Positions 35,462-45,297 of a stretch of 64,000 bases of DNA are shown one piece after another (the stretch's first letter is position 1; each line of letters begins with the position of its first letter). Position numbers and translations under genes: made by a program. The DNA is taken from the NCBI GenBank assembly GCA_033296885.1, contig MU863918.1:124001-188000 (forward strand). The letters run 5' to 3'. Source of the DNA: Triangularia verruculosa. Its lineage: Eukaryota > Ascomycota > Sordariomycetes > Sordariales > Podosporaceae. The notes beneath the pieces are model-generated. The model saw only the letters and a program-made list of their open reading frames with translations. It did not search any database and was not told the origin of the DNA.

Positions 35462-36691
35462 ATGGCCTCGAATTCACACCCAAAGAGCCATCAGGTGGCC
35501 GAGCAAGTCCAAGAAGAACTTAACGATACCCCATACAAGCTCACGTCTCTCCAGCCCCTGTCGGGAGGACTTGCCAATTTCATCTTCAGAGGTCGTCTAA
35601 CCAACCCGTTACCCAACTCGTCTCACGAGGTTGCCATCAAACATGGAGAAAGCTTCATTGCTGGAATGCCCGAGAGTGACTGGGTGATCCCAACAACTCG
35701 CTGCGTACGACTTCCCCTGTTTTGTTCTGACAAGGCACTGACACCCAACAGCAAGTAGAAGAAGAGTGTCTCCAAGCTGTTCAAAGCATGCCAGCACCGT
35801 CGGCGCCTTGTGTGACCCGGACTCCAAAGCTCTACTATTACAACTCGGAGACCAATACCCAAGTTCAAGAGTACCTTCCCGACGCGATCAGTCTGAAGAA
35901 CTACGCCCTCAAACACTTCTCATCAACCCGTGATGCATCAAGAAAACCAGCATGTCTCGACATCGGCAAGAGTCTCGGCATCTGGCTTCGAAGCTTTCAT
36001 GGCTGGGCAAAGCAGCCAGAACAATCTGGTCTACGGGAAGCTCTAAAGAAGAATGCAAACCTCCAAGAGCTGAGACACATGACCAATTACCAGACTCTGG
36101 TCAGTGATGTGGACACTTACCCTGACATTCTCTCAGATTCGAAGGTGGTCTTTGAGCAAGTGGAAAGGATGGCGGCGGAGGAGCTGAAGAGCGGCGAGTT
36201 GGACGTCATTCATGGTGACTTCTGGACGGGGAAGTAAGTTTTCCTTATTCCACATTCTGAATCGAGTCTCGTAACTTACCTCGTGCAATAGCACTCTTCT
36301 TGCGGACCGGCCCTTCGAAGAGGGCCAACGTCCCGACATCTTCATTGTTGACTGGGAAATGTGTCAGCTCAACGTCCAGCCACTGGATCTCGGGCAGATG
36401 ATCGCTGAGCTATATGAACTCTTTCTTTTCAAAGGCATCGAAGAAGGAAAGTGGATAATTGAAGGATTTCTTTCTGGCTACGGCGAGATTGATGATCAAT
36501 TCGCCTACCGCGTAGCTATTCAGCTCGGCACCCATCTCATCGTCTGGGGCTCTCGAGCGCAGGGCTGGGGCACCAAAGAGCAAGTAGCAGAAGTCATGGA
36601 AAAAGGCAAAGAAATCATTGTCAAGGCATGGCATAAGAACCGCTTGTGGTTTGAGGCGGGAGACTTAGCATGCCTGTTTGGCAGGTCGTGA
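35462..36691 (+). CDS. Aminoglycoside phosphotransferase-fold small-molecule kinase
   Basis: Exons 35462-35704, 35752-36233 and 36292-36691 give 374 residues. Protein-kinase-like fold of the APH/choline kinase superfamily: an N-lobe Gly-rich loop (LSGGLANFIFRG) with a following Lys (VAIKHGE), the Brenner motif HGDFWTGN at 235-242 (catalytic Asp237, metal-binding Asn242) and the DFG-equivalent IVDWEM with Asp262. These residues are intact, so it should be an active ATP-dependent kinase. The substrate cannot be read from sequence: choline/ethanolamine, methylthioribose and fructosamine kinases all share this core, and fungal genomes carry many such paralogues. Cytosolic, no signal peptide. Confidence 0.88.
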
Positions 36692-37226
36692 TCTGCAATT
36701 CCGAGATCCGCGGTTACTTTTGCCGGCGGCTGTTGCCCGTGGTGGTGGTGAGCCGAGACGACAAACTCAGCCGATGCACCCGCCTTTCACACCATTCCCA
36801 ATGGGAGAATGGCGGCATCATTGAAACTCGATTGATGGGTTTTGGATTTTGGACAAGAGGAATTCGCTTCACTGGATTCTGAAACCCTTGACGGCGAGTC
36901 TCGAGCGGCTGGCTCGGTCTGTGATACGCGGCGGATTGGAATTCCGAGTCTTCTGGTATAGAATCAAGCTTGCTGGGTTCTTTTGAGATCGAATAAAAAG
37001 GGCTGCTTCCTCGTCGCAACATAGCCGTTGCATTCGTCTTTCTGCTGTTACTGGTGATGCTAGTTGGACTTTGACATAGAGCCCTCCCACTAAGTCATAT
37101 GATCTCTATCGGCTTGGAGTGACGATGAATACTCGCTGGACATCCTTTAACTGCCCACTAGTACGACGACATCAAAAACGAAGCCCCTACCAGTTCCAGA
37201 GGCCGTAGGTGTAGATCGGGCACAGG
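36692..37226. other. Spacer upstream of Fig1-like gene
   Basis: Contains the 3' UTR of the APH-fold kinase and the promoter of the Fig1-like gene. Nothing else recognised. Confidence 0.5.
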
Positions 37227-38217
37227 ATGGCACCTCAACCCTCCTGTGAGTCGAGCACTATCAATTCCAAAGTGAAGTTGCAACACTGACATCTGGTAGG
37301 GATCCTTCAGGCTCCTCGAGTGGTTCTCGTCGTGGTGTTTCCAGTGCTTAACTTTATACTCTACTGTGAGTTCACTGTGCCTTAATAAGTACTCAAGACT
37401 CATGGAGAACAGTGATCCTCTCCCTCGGCTGCACCAGCACCTCCCTCAGCGACATATCCCCGGTCATAGCCCGCTCCGACGGCCAAGTGAGCATAGGCGG
37501 ACAAGACATGATCGTCGACCTCCGAGTTGGCTTCTTCGGTACATCACCCATAATTATGTCGTTACCCTCGTTTTACTGATTGCTCATCTAGGCGTCTGTC
37601 TCGGCCCCCAACCCCTCTTCTGCACCTCCTCATCGAGCGTTCTAAACTCCAAACGGGAGTCTGATCTTGCCCGTTCTATCCCACTCTCTAAAGGTGGCGG
37701 AAACTTCGCACTCGCCGGCCTGGCCCTCGGTCTCCAGTCCAGCTTCATCGTTCTTTCCGGCCTTCCGTTGTTATTCATCCTCATCGCATCAATAATAGCG
37801 AACATGATCCAAATATACTTCTCCACTCAAGGGATGATCGAGCTCCACGCGAAAGCTGCGCTATGGGCAAGAAGTCTGGATTGGGCAGCAGCAGCAGGGG
37901 CAATCATGGGGTTCAGCGCCTATCAAAGTATCGTTGCGGCGGCGCCGAGGTTGATAAGGGTGCTGATGTCGGGCACGATGATAGAAGTGACTGTGGGAGG
38001 CACGGCGAGTAGCTTGTTTGCCGGGGTTGTGGCTCTGACAATACTTGGGGCGGCGATAAACACATTATTAACGGGCGGAGATGTTGGGTTTGATGCGTTT
38101 GTTGCGCAGAAGAGCATGGACAAACAGAAGGGGAAGGTTGGAGGGCGGGCGGAAGAGAATAGGGGGCGAATGTCGAGGATGTTTCCGAGGAGGCCGGCTT
38201 ATGAGGTGTTTCCGTGA
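37227..38217 (+). CDS. Four-span membrane protein of the Fig1 / claudin-like type
   Basis: Exons 37227-37245, 37300-37365, 37413-37538 and 37592-38217 give 278 residues; every junction is phase 1. Four hydrophobic segments: about 12-34, then three in the last two thirds (LALGLQSSF..FILIASIIANMI; WAAAAGAIMGFSAY..; a Gly/Ala-rich helix ending GAAINTLL). Between TM1 and TM2 lies GFFGVCLGPQPLFC at 68-81, which fits the G-x-x-G-x-C...C motif of the fungal Fig1 family, relatives of claudins involved in low-affinity calcium influx and cell fusion. A short basic cytosolic tail follows. Start chosen at the ATG that keeps all four exons open; the first coding exon is only 19 nt. Assignment to Fig1 is inference from motif and topology. 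Confidence 0.78.
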
Positions 38218-38540
38218 CGCTTGATAGTGAGGTAATAAAAAAGATCCTACAAGGTGAAAGCCGTGTTATAAGTCAAAATGTTGATGGACTGGGAAGAGAG
38301 AGTCGCCCCTATTCCCTTCGACCACTCGAGTCTCTATACAAACCCTAACCCTACTAAATATGAACATTGAAGGCAAAACCTTGGATGAACTTTCAGTGAC
38401 TCAAGAACACAAGTGAGACGGCAACTTGAAAATTCTCTACACTCGAAAAATAAGAACCTTCTGAACCAAGACTAAAATTTAATAAATCAGCTTATTTCCA
38501 ACTACTTGTCTCGACTTACGAACCACAACTTATAGTGAAG
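38218..38540. other. Promoter of CTU2 gene
   Basis: Short spacer between the Fig1-like gene and CTU2. It holds a 12-base telomere-like box (listed separately) about 190 nt before the CTU2 start. Confidence 0.55.
38340..38351 (+). promoter_or_regulatory. Telobox-like element upstream of CTU2
   Basis: AAACCCTAACCC, two units of the fungal telomere repeat, followed by TA. It lies about 190 nt before the CTU2 start codon. The identical 12-mer, in reverse orientation, lies upstream of SWD2. Telobox elements are bound by Tbf1/TRF-type Myb factors in several fungi (established); binding here is inferred. Confidence 0.45.
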
Positions 38541-39797
38541 ATGACGTCGAACACAGCAGCGGGGCCATCGACCCAGCTCTGCACAAAATGCCGTGCTCAA
38601 GAGGCAACCCTTGATCAGAGAAGTCATGCCGTATGCGTGTAAGTGGCTGATCGCATCTCGAGCATTATACCCGGATACTGACCACATCTCAGAGACTGCT
38701 TCACAAAATTCATCAACACCAAGTCTGTTAAACAACTCGGTATCCTAGGCAAAGAGACCAAGCCGCCCATCATCCCCAACCCATCCGGCTCCGGTCCCCC
38801 AACAATCGGTACGAGACGCTACCTCCTCGGGCTCTCTCTAGGCGTCTCCTCCACCTGTCTTCTTCAACTTCTCCACGAAAACTGCCAGTTCCAACTCTCA
38901 AAGGGCCGCTCATCCCCCTTCGAGTTGACAGTAGTCCATATCTACAACGACACCTTCACCACCTCCTCAACCGCCGAATCCCTCTTATCACCTTACAAAA
39001 CCCGCTATCCATCCTTCACCTTCCTCTCCCACCCCCTATCAGACGCTCTAGCTTTAGCCTCGATAAACTGGCCTGAATTATGCGCCTCCCTGTCCCTCCC
39101 CGCATCACACCCAACCTCCCTCAAAGAATTCCTAGTGTCACTGCCAGCATCCCAAGCCTCCCAAACCGATATCATCAACCTCCTGACCCGCCACCTCTTA
39201 CTATCCCTCACCACCTCCGCCAACAGCCAAGCCCTGCTCCTCGGCCACTCCACCACCGCGATAGCGGAGCTCACACTATCCCAAACCGCCAAAGGCCGCG
39301 GTTTTTCCCTCCCCTGGATGATCAACGACGGCCTCTTCACCTTTTCCGATCAGCAAGTCCTCGTTTTCCACCCCCTCCGCGACATCCTCCGGAAGGAGCT
39401 CATCGAGTTCACCAAGCTCACCTCCCCGCCATTAGAGGGGCTGATCCCCGATGAAGCCAAACAGGAAGGCCAGGTTCTGAACCACAAGGATCTGAGCATC
39501 GAGGAGGTCATGACGAGGTATTTCGCCGATGTGGAAAAGAATTACCCGAGTGTGGTGGCGAATGTAGCCAGGACGAGCGCGAGGCTGGTGAGGATATTTG
39601 AGAATGGGGAGGAAAAGGGTTGTGGGCTGTGCGGAATGCCGATGGATGGGGAGGGTGATGAACGGTGGAGGGGGGAGCTGGGGGAGGTGGATCTAGGGGA
39701 GAAGAAGGAGGGCGAGACAGAGACGGAGGAGGAGAAGAAGAGGAGGGAGGGGAGGAGAGGGCTGTGCTATGGGTGTCAGAGGAGTGCTTTGGGGTAG
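38541..39797 (+). CDS. NCS2: Cytoplasmic tRNA 2-thiolation protein 2 (Ncs2/Ctu2)
   Basis: Partner of Ncs6/Ctu1 in Urm1-dependent 2-thiolation of wobble uridine in tRNA-Lys, Glu and Gln (established). Exons 38541-38638 and 38693-39797 give 400 residues. N-terminal zinc cysteines CTKC and, across the intron, CVDC; C-terminal CGLC and CYGC. The region that would be the ATP-binding PP-loop reads LGLSLGVSSTCLLQLL and lacks the SGGxDS of active ATP pyrophosphatases, as expected for Ctu2, the non-catalytic subunit. A Glu/Lys/Arg-rich insertion near the C-terminus separates the last two cysteine pairs. The gene converges with OAC1. Confidence 0.93.
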
Positions 39798-40219
39798 TTG
39801 CTTGGTCACCAGTCAAGCGAGATGCGGAACCGAAGAAACATCAATCAAGTACATGAGATCATTGGTTGACACGATCTCCTTCTCATATTTCCGTCACACT
39901 TTGTCTATACCCTATGTACACAACCATGCTTTGTATAGAAAAGCCTGCCGCCTACCCAGTCAACCAGTCCATATCTACAATGGTATCAACACGCCATCAT
40001 TAACCCGTCAAATTCTTTGACGAGAATATACTAGGGTCATTCGGTCTATCCCATAAAGGACGAACCAAAAGACGTAAATTCTCCAGCCCAGCTAGATCTC
40101 TTTTTTCAAAACCACCCCAACCCCCAACAACAGAAGAAGCTCGCCCGCCAAACAAGCAAAACCAAACAAAAACAAAAACGCCAGGTCTATGCGGAACAAC
40201 AAAACAAGGTGAAGTCAGA
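39798..40219. other. Convergent 3' region, CTU2 / OAC1
   Basis: Holds both 3' UTRs. On the OAC1 strand a UGUANAUA-type match (TGTAGATA, plus-strand positions 39972-39979) lies about 240 nt past the OAC1 stop. An A-rich stretch follows at about 40130-40180. No gene. Confidence 0.5.
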
Positions 40220-41292
40220 TCATGCCGTCCTCATTGATTGTGTCTCTGGTGGTGACAGGATTCTTTCCTCGAGCTTCTTCATCAGCTTGTTGGTCTGCTC
40301 AGCCAAGCTGAGCGTTAGGATGGTATGTGGCAGGATTCTGGCCAGATGTGGGAAAACACCCTTGTAAATGGCGAAGAAACCCTCAGTCTTGACCGTTTTA
40401 GCGAGGCAGTCAAAGACGCCCTTGTAGAGGTTGCCGTTTTGGTTGTAGAGGCGGGACATGATTGTGTCTGTGTGATCTCGGGGTTAATGATGTTATTCAA
40501 GAGGAACCATAACGGGAAGAACATACCAGGAGGATGCATGACAACGCACACCACAAAGCCACTGGCCGTGCTGCTCGCTAGATGCAGCGGTGCCCCCTCC
40601 TCCATACCCAAATGCTTCTGTAACCTCCTCTTCGCAAAGAAGTATGTGGGCAACTGCACCGAGCTCCCGAAGCCCGTCCTGATCATCGCCGCCCCGACAC
40701 CTCTATACAGCCCCCTCACACCCTCCGCCCTAAAGATCTGGCTCAGTCCATCCCACGCATTCTTGTACCGATGCTGCGTCCCAACCGGCAAGAAGGGCGA
40801 GAAACTCTGCAGTCTCGTCTTGACCAAAAAGAACGGACTCCCCGCCGCGGCACCCATAATACCCGAGGCTGCACCACAAAACATGTTGATACCCAGGTTC
40901 TGTTTGGCCGCATCGTTGAGCATCAGAGTCGCCAGCCCGGCGCGCATGGGCTCGTAGAAGCCTAACCGGCAGCCATTCAGCAGGACCTGGTAGATGTATG
41001 CGCACCCAATACCGCGGTAGATGCCGCGCAGACCTTCGTTTCGGACAATAACAGAGACTCCGTGGAGGGGGCCGCGGTAGTGGTGAGGCTGGTGGCCTTT
41101 GGTCTGGAGCTCGCCCTGAAGCTGCATGCGAATCTTGACCGTCTCGAAGGGATGGGTGGCTGTTACGGCTCCGCAGGCGGCGATTCCGCCTGCTATGAAG
41201 GCGCTTTATGACAGGGAGGACATGTTAGAGTTCTGTTTGTATGCGACGGTTTGGTTGGGCAAAAGCAGAACCTACCCAGCTGTTGTCGACAT
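40220..41292 (-). CDS. OAC1: Mitochondrial oxaloacetate carrier Oac1
   Basis: Mitochondrial carrier family protein of the inner membrane that moves oxaloacetate, sulfate and related anions; yeast Oac1 also exports isopropylmalate for leucine synthesis. Exons on the minus strand 41292-41276, 41203-40527 and 40467-40220 give 313 residues. Three carrier repeats are marked by the Px(D/E)xx(K/R)x(R) signatures HPFETVKIRM, SPFFLVKTRL and HPPDTIMSRL. The opening AFIAGGIAACGAVTATHPFE and the cysteine pattern fit the Oac1 branch. The first coding exon is 17 nt. The first intron must end with AAAG (an AAG acceptor), since only that keeps the frame; a CTAAC branch site lies upstream of it. Confidence 0.9.
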
Positions 41293-42382
41293 TGTATAAT
41301 TATGGCTTCTCTTTTTGCGCAGAGCTCCTACAAAGTGTCTGACAACAAGTTGGTGGGGATTGGTTCGTGGTTATAATAATCACGGCTTGAAGCGGCCACC
41401 GAACTTGGGAAGGCTTAGAAGGCCAATGCCGGGCTGGTGCCGGTTGTCGGAGCAGCACGAACGAATGGCCAGGTGCTGCGTTTCCGTTGGGGGACGCGGG
41501 TTTAACGAGGGTCGAGGTCCCCGGGGCAGCACCTCTCAACCTCACGATGGGTACAAAAGGTTGGGTAGACTTAGGATATCGGAGAAGAATACACAAAATG
41601 TATGAATGATACTAGGTCTTAAAAAAGAGCGGGTGAAACGCTGGCACTAAACAAAGGAAACCGCTTATACCCGGTCCATCGACGGACTCATAGGCACCGC
41701 GCTGACTCGATCTGGTTTGATTGGAACAGCATATCACTGTGTCACGCAATACTGACGAGGTTTCAACTGGGAAGGTACAGCTGTACCTACCCTGACAGCT
41801 CGCCCCGACTCCCGGGAAGACCGAGCACGTCCACGGCGAGATGGGAAAACTGCGGAGTCGGAGCCTAACAGGAAGGGATTTCGCGGGAATTGGGGTCGGG
41901 TCGAGATGGTGCAATTCCTGGCTTGACAATCTTCGAGATGCAGGGTCCCAGACTCGAAGCTCCGGCTTTCGGGGGGCGGCTCTCGGGCGGTGGGCCTAGT
42001 GCGCCAGGAACCCCTGCCTTTGACAGGTGGATCTCAGGGCCGCTTGCGGTGTGGGGAAGGTCGGGAGACGGACATGTCATCAGGTTCCAGGTTTGTACTC
42101 CGGGTTAGGGTTTGTAGAACATGGTTTGCAATGATTGGACAATGTTTGCAGATGAACAAGCCCGCTGCCAGCCGTGCTCACCGCCTTATTTGACCGCCCG
42201 GCAGAAACACCTTGGTGGGGCACATTTGTCGCGCTGCTCACTGTCGTCAGTGTTGGAGTTTCCCATGCTTGTTTCACCGGACAGCCGTTGAATCCAGCCA
42301 CAAAACATCAACCTGTAGCTCCATCTCCGGCGAATTCGTTTTCCTGAGTCCTCAAAAATCTCTCACGATAGCGCCTGATCCC
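41293..42382. other. Divergent promoter region, OAC1 / SWD2
   Basis: Spacer of 1.1 kb containing both promoters. A telobox-like 12-mer lies at 42102-42113 on the SWD2 side. The open frame of SWD2 extends upstream to 42212 but that part does not look like protein. Confidence 0.5.
42102..42113 (-). promoter_or_regulatory. Telobox-like element upstream of SWD2
   Basis: GGGTTAGGGTTT on the plus strand, the reverse complement of the 12-mer upstream of CTU2. It lies about 270 nt before the SWD2 start codon. Two identical 12-base telomere-like words in similar promoter positions within 4 kb is more than chance would give, but function is unproven. Confidence 0.45.
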
Positions 42383-43536
42383 ATGGACCTCGACGACGCG
42401 TCACCTGCACTCAGGCATCTGGGCGCTGCTAATGGCCCCCCCACTGCACCTGTCACCGAGGTGATCGCAAACTTCAGACCAACGAAGCTATTCAATCGCG
42501 AAGACATAGAAGACAACAATTCCAACCCTTATATCCTTTCGATCGACTTTGATGACCCGGGCGAGCTTTGTATGACCTCTGAAAGCGATAGGACGCTTCA
42601 GATCTACAATGTCAAGGAAGGTAGACATGACAAGATGCTTATTAGTAAGAAGTACGGTGTGAAGCTCGCCAAGTTCACCCACACAAGTTCAAGCGTCATC
42701 TATGCGAGTACTCGGGAAAACGGTAAGATTCTGTGACCATTTGTGACCGTACGACTTCCTAACATAGGAGAACAGATGCGATAAGGTACCTCGCAACCCA
42801 CGACAGCTCCTTCATCCGCTACTTCGACGGCCACGAAGGCGCTGTGACATGTCTCGCGATGCATCCCGGCACCGACAACTTCATTTCTTGCAGTCTTGAT
42901 AATACTGTCAGACTGTGGAACACTCAAACCAAGAACTGGACTGGCAAGATTTTCATCAACACTCCCTATCTGTCCGCATGGGACCCGTCAGGCCAAGTCT
43001 TTGCCGTTGGTTCCCCTCATAGCGGGACCATCCTTCTCTACGATTACCGCAACTTTCAAAAAGGGCCGTTCTCGGAATTTGATATCGTCAAAGCTAGAGG
43101 TCCCGCCGATCCAGAGGCGGCGTTGAGGGGCTGGACCAAGCTGGAGTTCTCCAACGACGGAAAACACATCCTTCTTGGCTCACGAGGCAGCGGTCATTTC
43201 CTGTTGGATTCCTTTGACGGTAGTCTCAAGGCCTTCCTTAAGAAACCAAACGGCGGTACTAGACGGCTTGCAGCGGGCGAGAAGGACGGCGGGCACGTTG
43301 AAAGTAGCGGAGAGTGCTGCTTCACGCCTGATGGTCGATATGTTCTGAGCGGTGCAAAATCAGATCTCTTGGTCTGGGACACGCTCATGACACCGGACTC
43401 AAAACAAGTCCTGGAACCCGCGCATATCTTGGAGGAGAAGAGGGAGGCGGCCGTGATGGCATACAACCCGCGGTACAACATGATCGCCACGGCAGACCAG
43501 GAATTGCTGTTTTGGCTTCCTGATCCCCATGCGTAA
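42383..43536 (+). CDS. SWD2: Swd2/WDR82, COMPASS and cleavage-polyadenylation factor subunit
   Basis: WD40 protein shared by the Set1 histone H3K4 methyltransferase complex and the mRNA 3'-end processing/termination machinery (established for Swd2). Exons 42383-42722 and 42776-43536 give 366 residues. WD-type repeats are evident: SIDFDDPGELCMTSESDRTLQIYN, YFDGHEGAVTCLAMHP followed by DNTVRLWN, a SAWDPSGQVFAVG repeat, LEFSNDGKHILLGS, and FTPDGRYVLSGA..LLVWD near the end. Start at MDLDDASPAL, in good context; an in-frame ATG 171 nt upstream would add a Cys-rich stretch unlike the family. Nuclear. Confidence 0.94.
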
Positions 43537-44042
43537 GGGGGGGAGGTGAGCCGACGGATATCTCCTATGGCACAACAGGATTCCAGAGGGTGATTTAGGT
43601 GTGTCATGTTTTCGGTTTGTAATTTGCAGTTATGATACCCATGGGATGTTATTGGTGAACGGTCCAGGCGTATATGGATGGCAAAAGTCGTTATTGTAGC
43701 AATTTGATCTGGCATTCGTCTTGCTACCGTTCTTGATCTATGAAATGCCCTTTCAGTCCTACGAGACGTGATGCTGTCAGGGGTTAGTGGAAGCTCTCGA
43801 ACCGCCCCGCATTTTGTGTTCAGCCAACTTTTGGCCCCACCAGAAACTGTTGCTGCCGCTGGCTACTGAGGTGTGGAAACATCCACCGATGACACCCAAA
43901 CCTTCAAGCTTGCGACTTTCTTGTACCATTTCCACATCAAATCCAGTCGCGCATAGTCAGCCTCTCCTCTAACCCACCGGATATCCTTCTTTACGGCTTA
44001 CCTACCTCGCAGCGACTGCAATCGAGCGACAACACCGCAACC
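43537..44042. other. Spacer SWD2 / SRP9-like
   Basis: 3' UTR of SWD2 and promoter of the SRP9/21 gene. No recognisable gene; short open frame at 43787-43972 is featureless. Confidence 0.5.
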
Positions 44043-44611
44043 ATGCCGTTCTACGAAAAATCCGAGGACTGGCTCCATCACTCCTCCCTCCTCCTCGCCG
44101 CGAGGCCAGACACGGTGTGCCCCTCTATCCTTCTTCCCCTTCCTTCCGCCCCTCTCTCCCATGATTAGTGTGTGCTGACAATAGTGTACACATGCAGACA
44201 AGAATAACCACAAACTACCACCTCTCCCCCGCCCGCCGGACCCCCAAGAACGCCGCGCCCGAGCAGGCCGCCGAGGACGCGAAGAAGGGCACGAGGGGAC
44301 ACCTCGTCATCACGACGTTTGACCCAAAGAGCGGCGCGAGCCTGAAGTACAGGACGAGCAAGGCGCAGGAGGTGGGGAGGCTGGTGCAGATGCTGGGGAA
44401 CCTGGCGGCCAAGGCGGCGGGCAGGAAGGAGGAGGACGAGGAGGTGAAGAAGGAAGAGGATGTGGAGATGGGTGATGGTGCTGCGGCGGAAAGTGGTGTT
44501 GCTACACCTATGACGGGAGGGGCTGGGCCGGCGGTGCAGCAGCAGCAGCCGCCACAAGCGGGGGGAGGTGGTGGTGGTGGGAAGGGGAAGAAGAAGAAGG
44601 GGAAGAGGTAG
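44043..44611 (+). CDS. Signal recognition particle SRP9/SRP21 family protein
   Basis: Binds the Alu domain of SRP RNA with SRP14 and contributes to translational pausing during targeting to the ER (family role). Exons 44043-44114 and 44198-44611 give 161 residues. Residues 1 to about 95 form the SRP9-21 domain: YEKSEDWLHHSSLLLAARPDT, then TRITTNYHL, a basic loop, and LVITTFDPKSGASLKYRTSKAQEVGRLVQML given here in two overlapping parts (VITTFDPKSGASLKYR; SKAQEVGRLVQML). The C-terminus is a Glu-rich segment, then a Gln/Gly-rich segment and a final KGKKKKGKR tail likely to contact RNA. Fungal members are longer than mammalian SRP9, as here. Confidence 0.9.
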
Positions 44612-45297
44612 ATGGATGATAGGGGAAAAGTGGGACAACGGTGGTGCGAAATAGATGGAGAAGGAGGGAAGATCACATTTCAAGCTTGATGATGGAGGGA
44701 AAAGAGATATGTGCTAGGTGGCCAAATGGTGTTACAAGATCAGGATGGCAAAGTCAGGCAACGAGAAGAGAAACGGTGAGAGGCTTCGTCAAGCATGGCA
44801 AATGGAGAAAGATTCAAAAAAAAAAAATACACAAATTAATCCCGTTCATTACTTGAACAAGAAAAAAGTGCAGTGTAATCCCTTCATTAGAGGTCCTACT
44901 CATACAATCCTATACTAGTTATGTGTGTTTCCTTCCGTTCCTAAATATCCCACCGCATAGGCTCTCATGAGGCAGCCATCATCCATCCCTAAAGAACCCG
45001 TTTTGTTCTTTTTTCCCGCTCAGCATGAATAACTCCAGACGCCTTTCAATGATGTGAAAACCCACGCCTGCCTATCCCATAACACAAAAAGTTTTTGTTA
45101 TACATGACTTTCGATGGATTACTATCCAACATACAACATAGCCGCCCGCCCGCCTATGTGACGGTATCCTTCTGTCTATACCAGAAGTTTATGTGAAAAA
45201 TGGAGAAGAGAAAAAAAGAAAATGCGTGAGGGGGTATTAGTCGTTAATAAAAGCAGCAAAACGATAGAAATCAGCAGTAGCGCAAGTGACGAGGCGC
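44612..45297. other. Convergent 3' region, SRP9-like / RNR2
   Basis: Holds the 3' UTRs of the SRP9-like gene (plus) and RNR2 (minus). A-rich run at 44815-44827. No gene. Confidence 0.5.
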
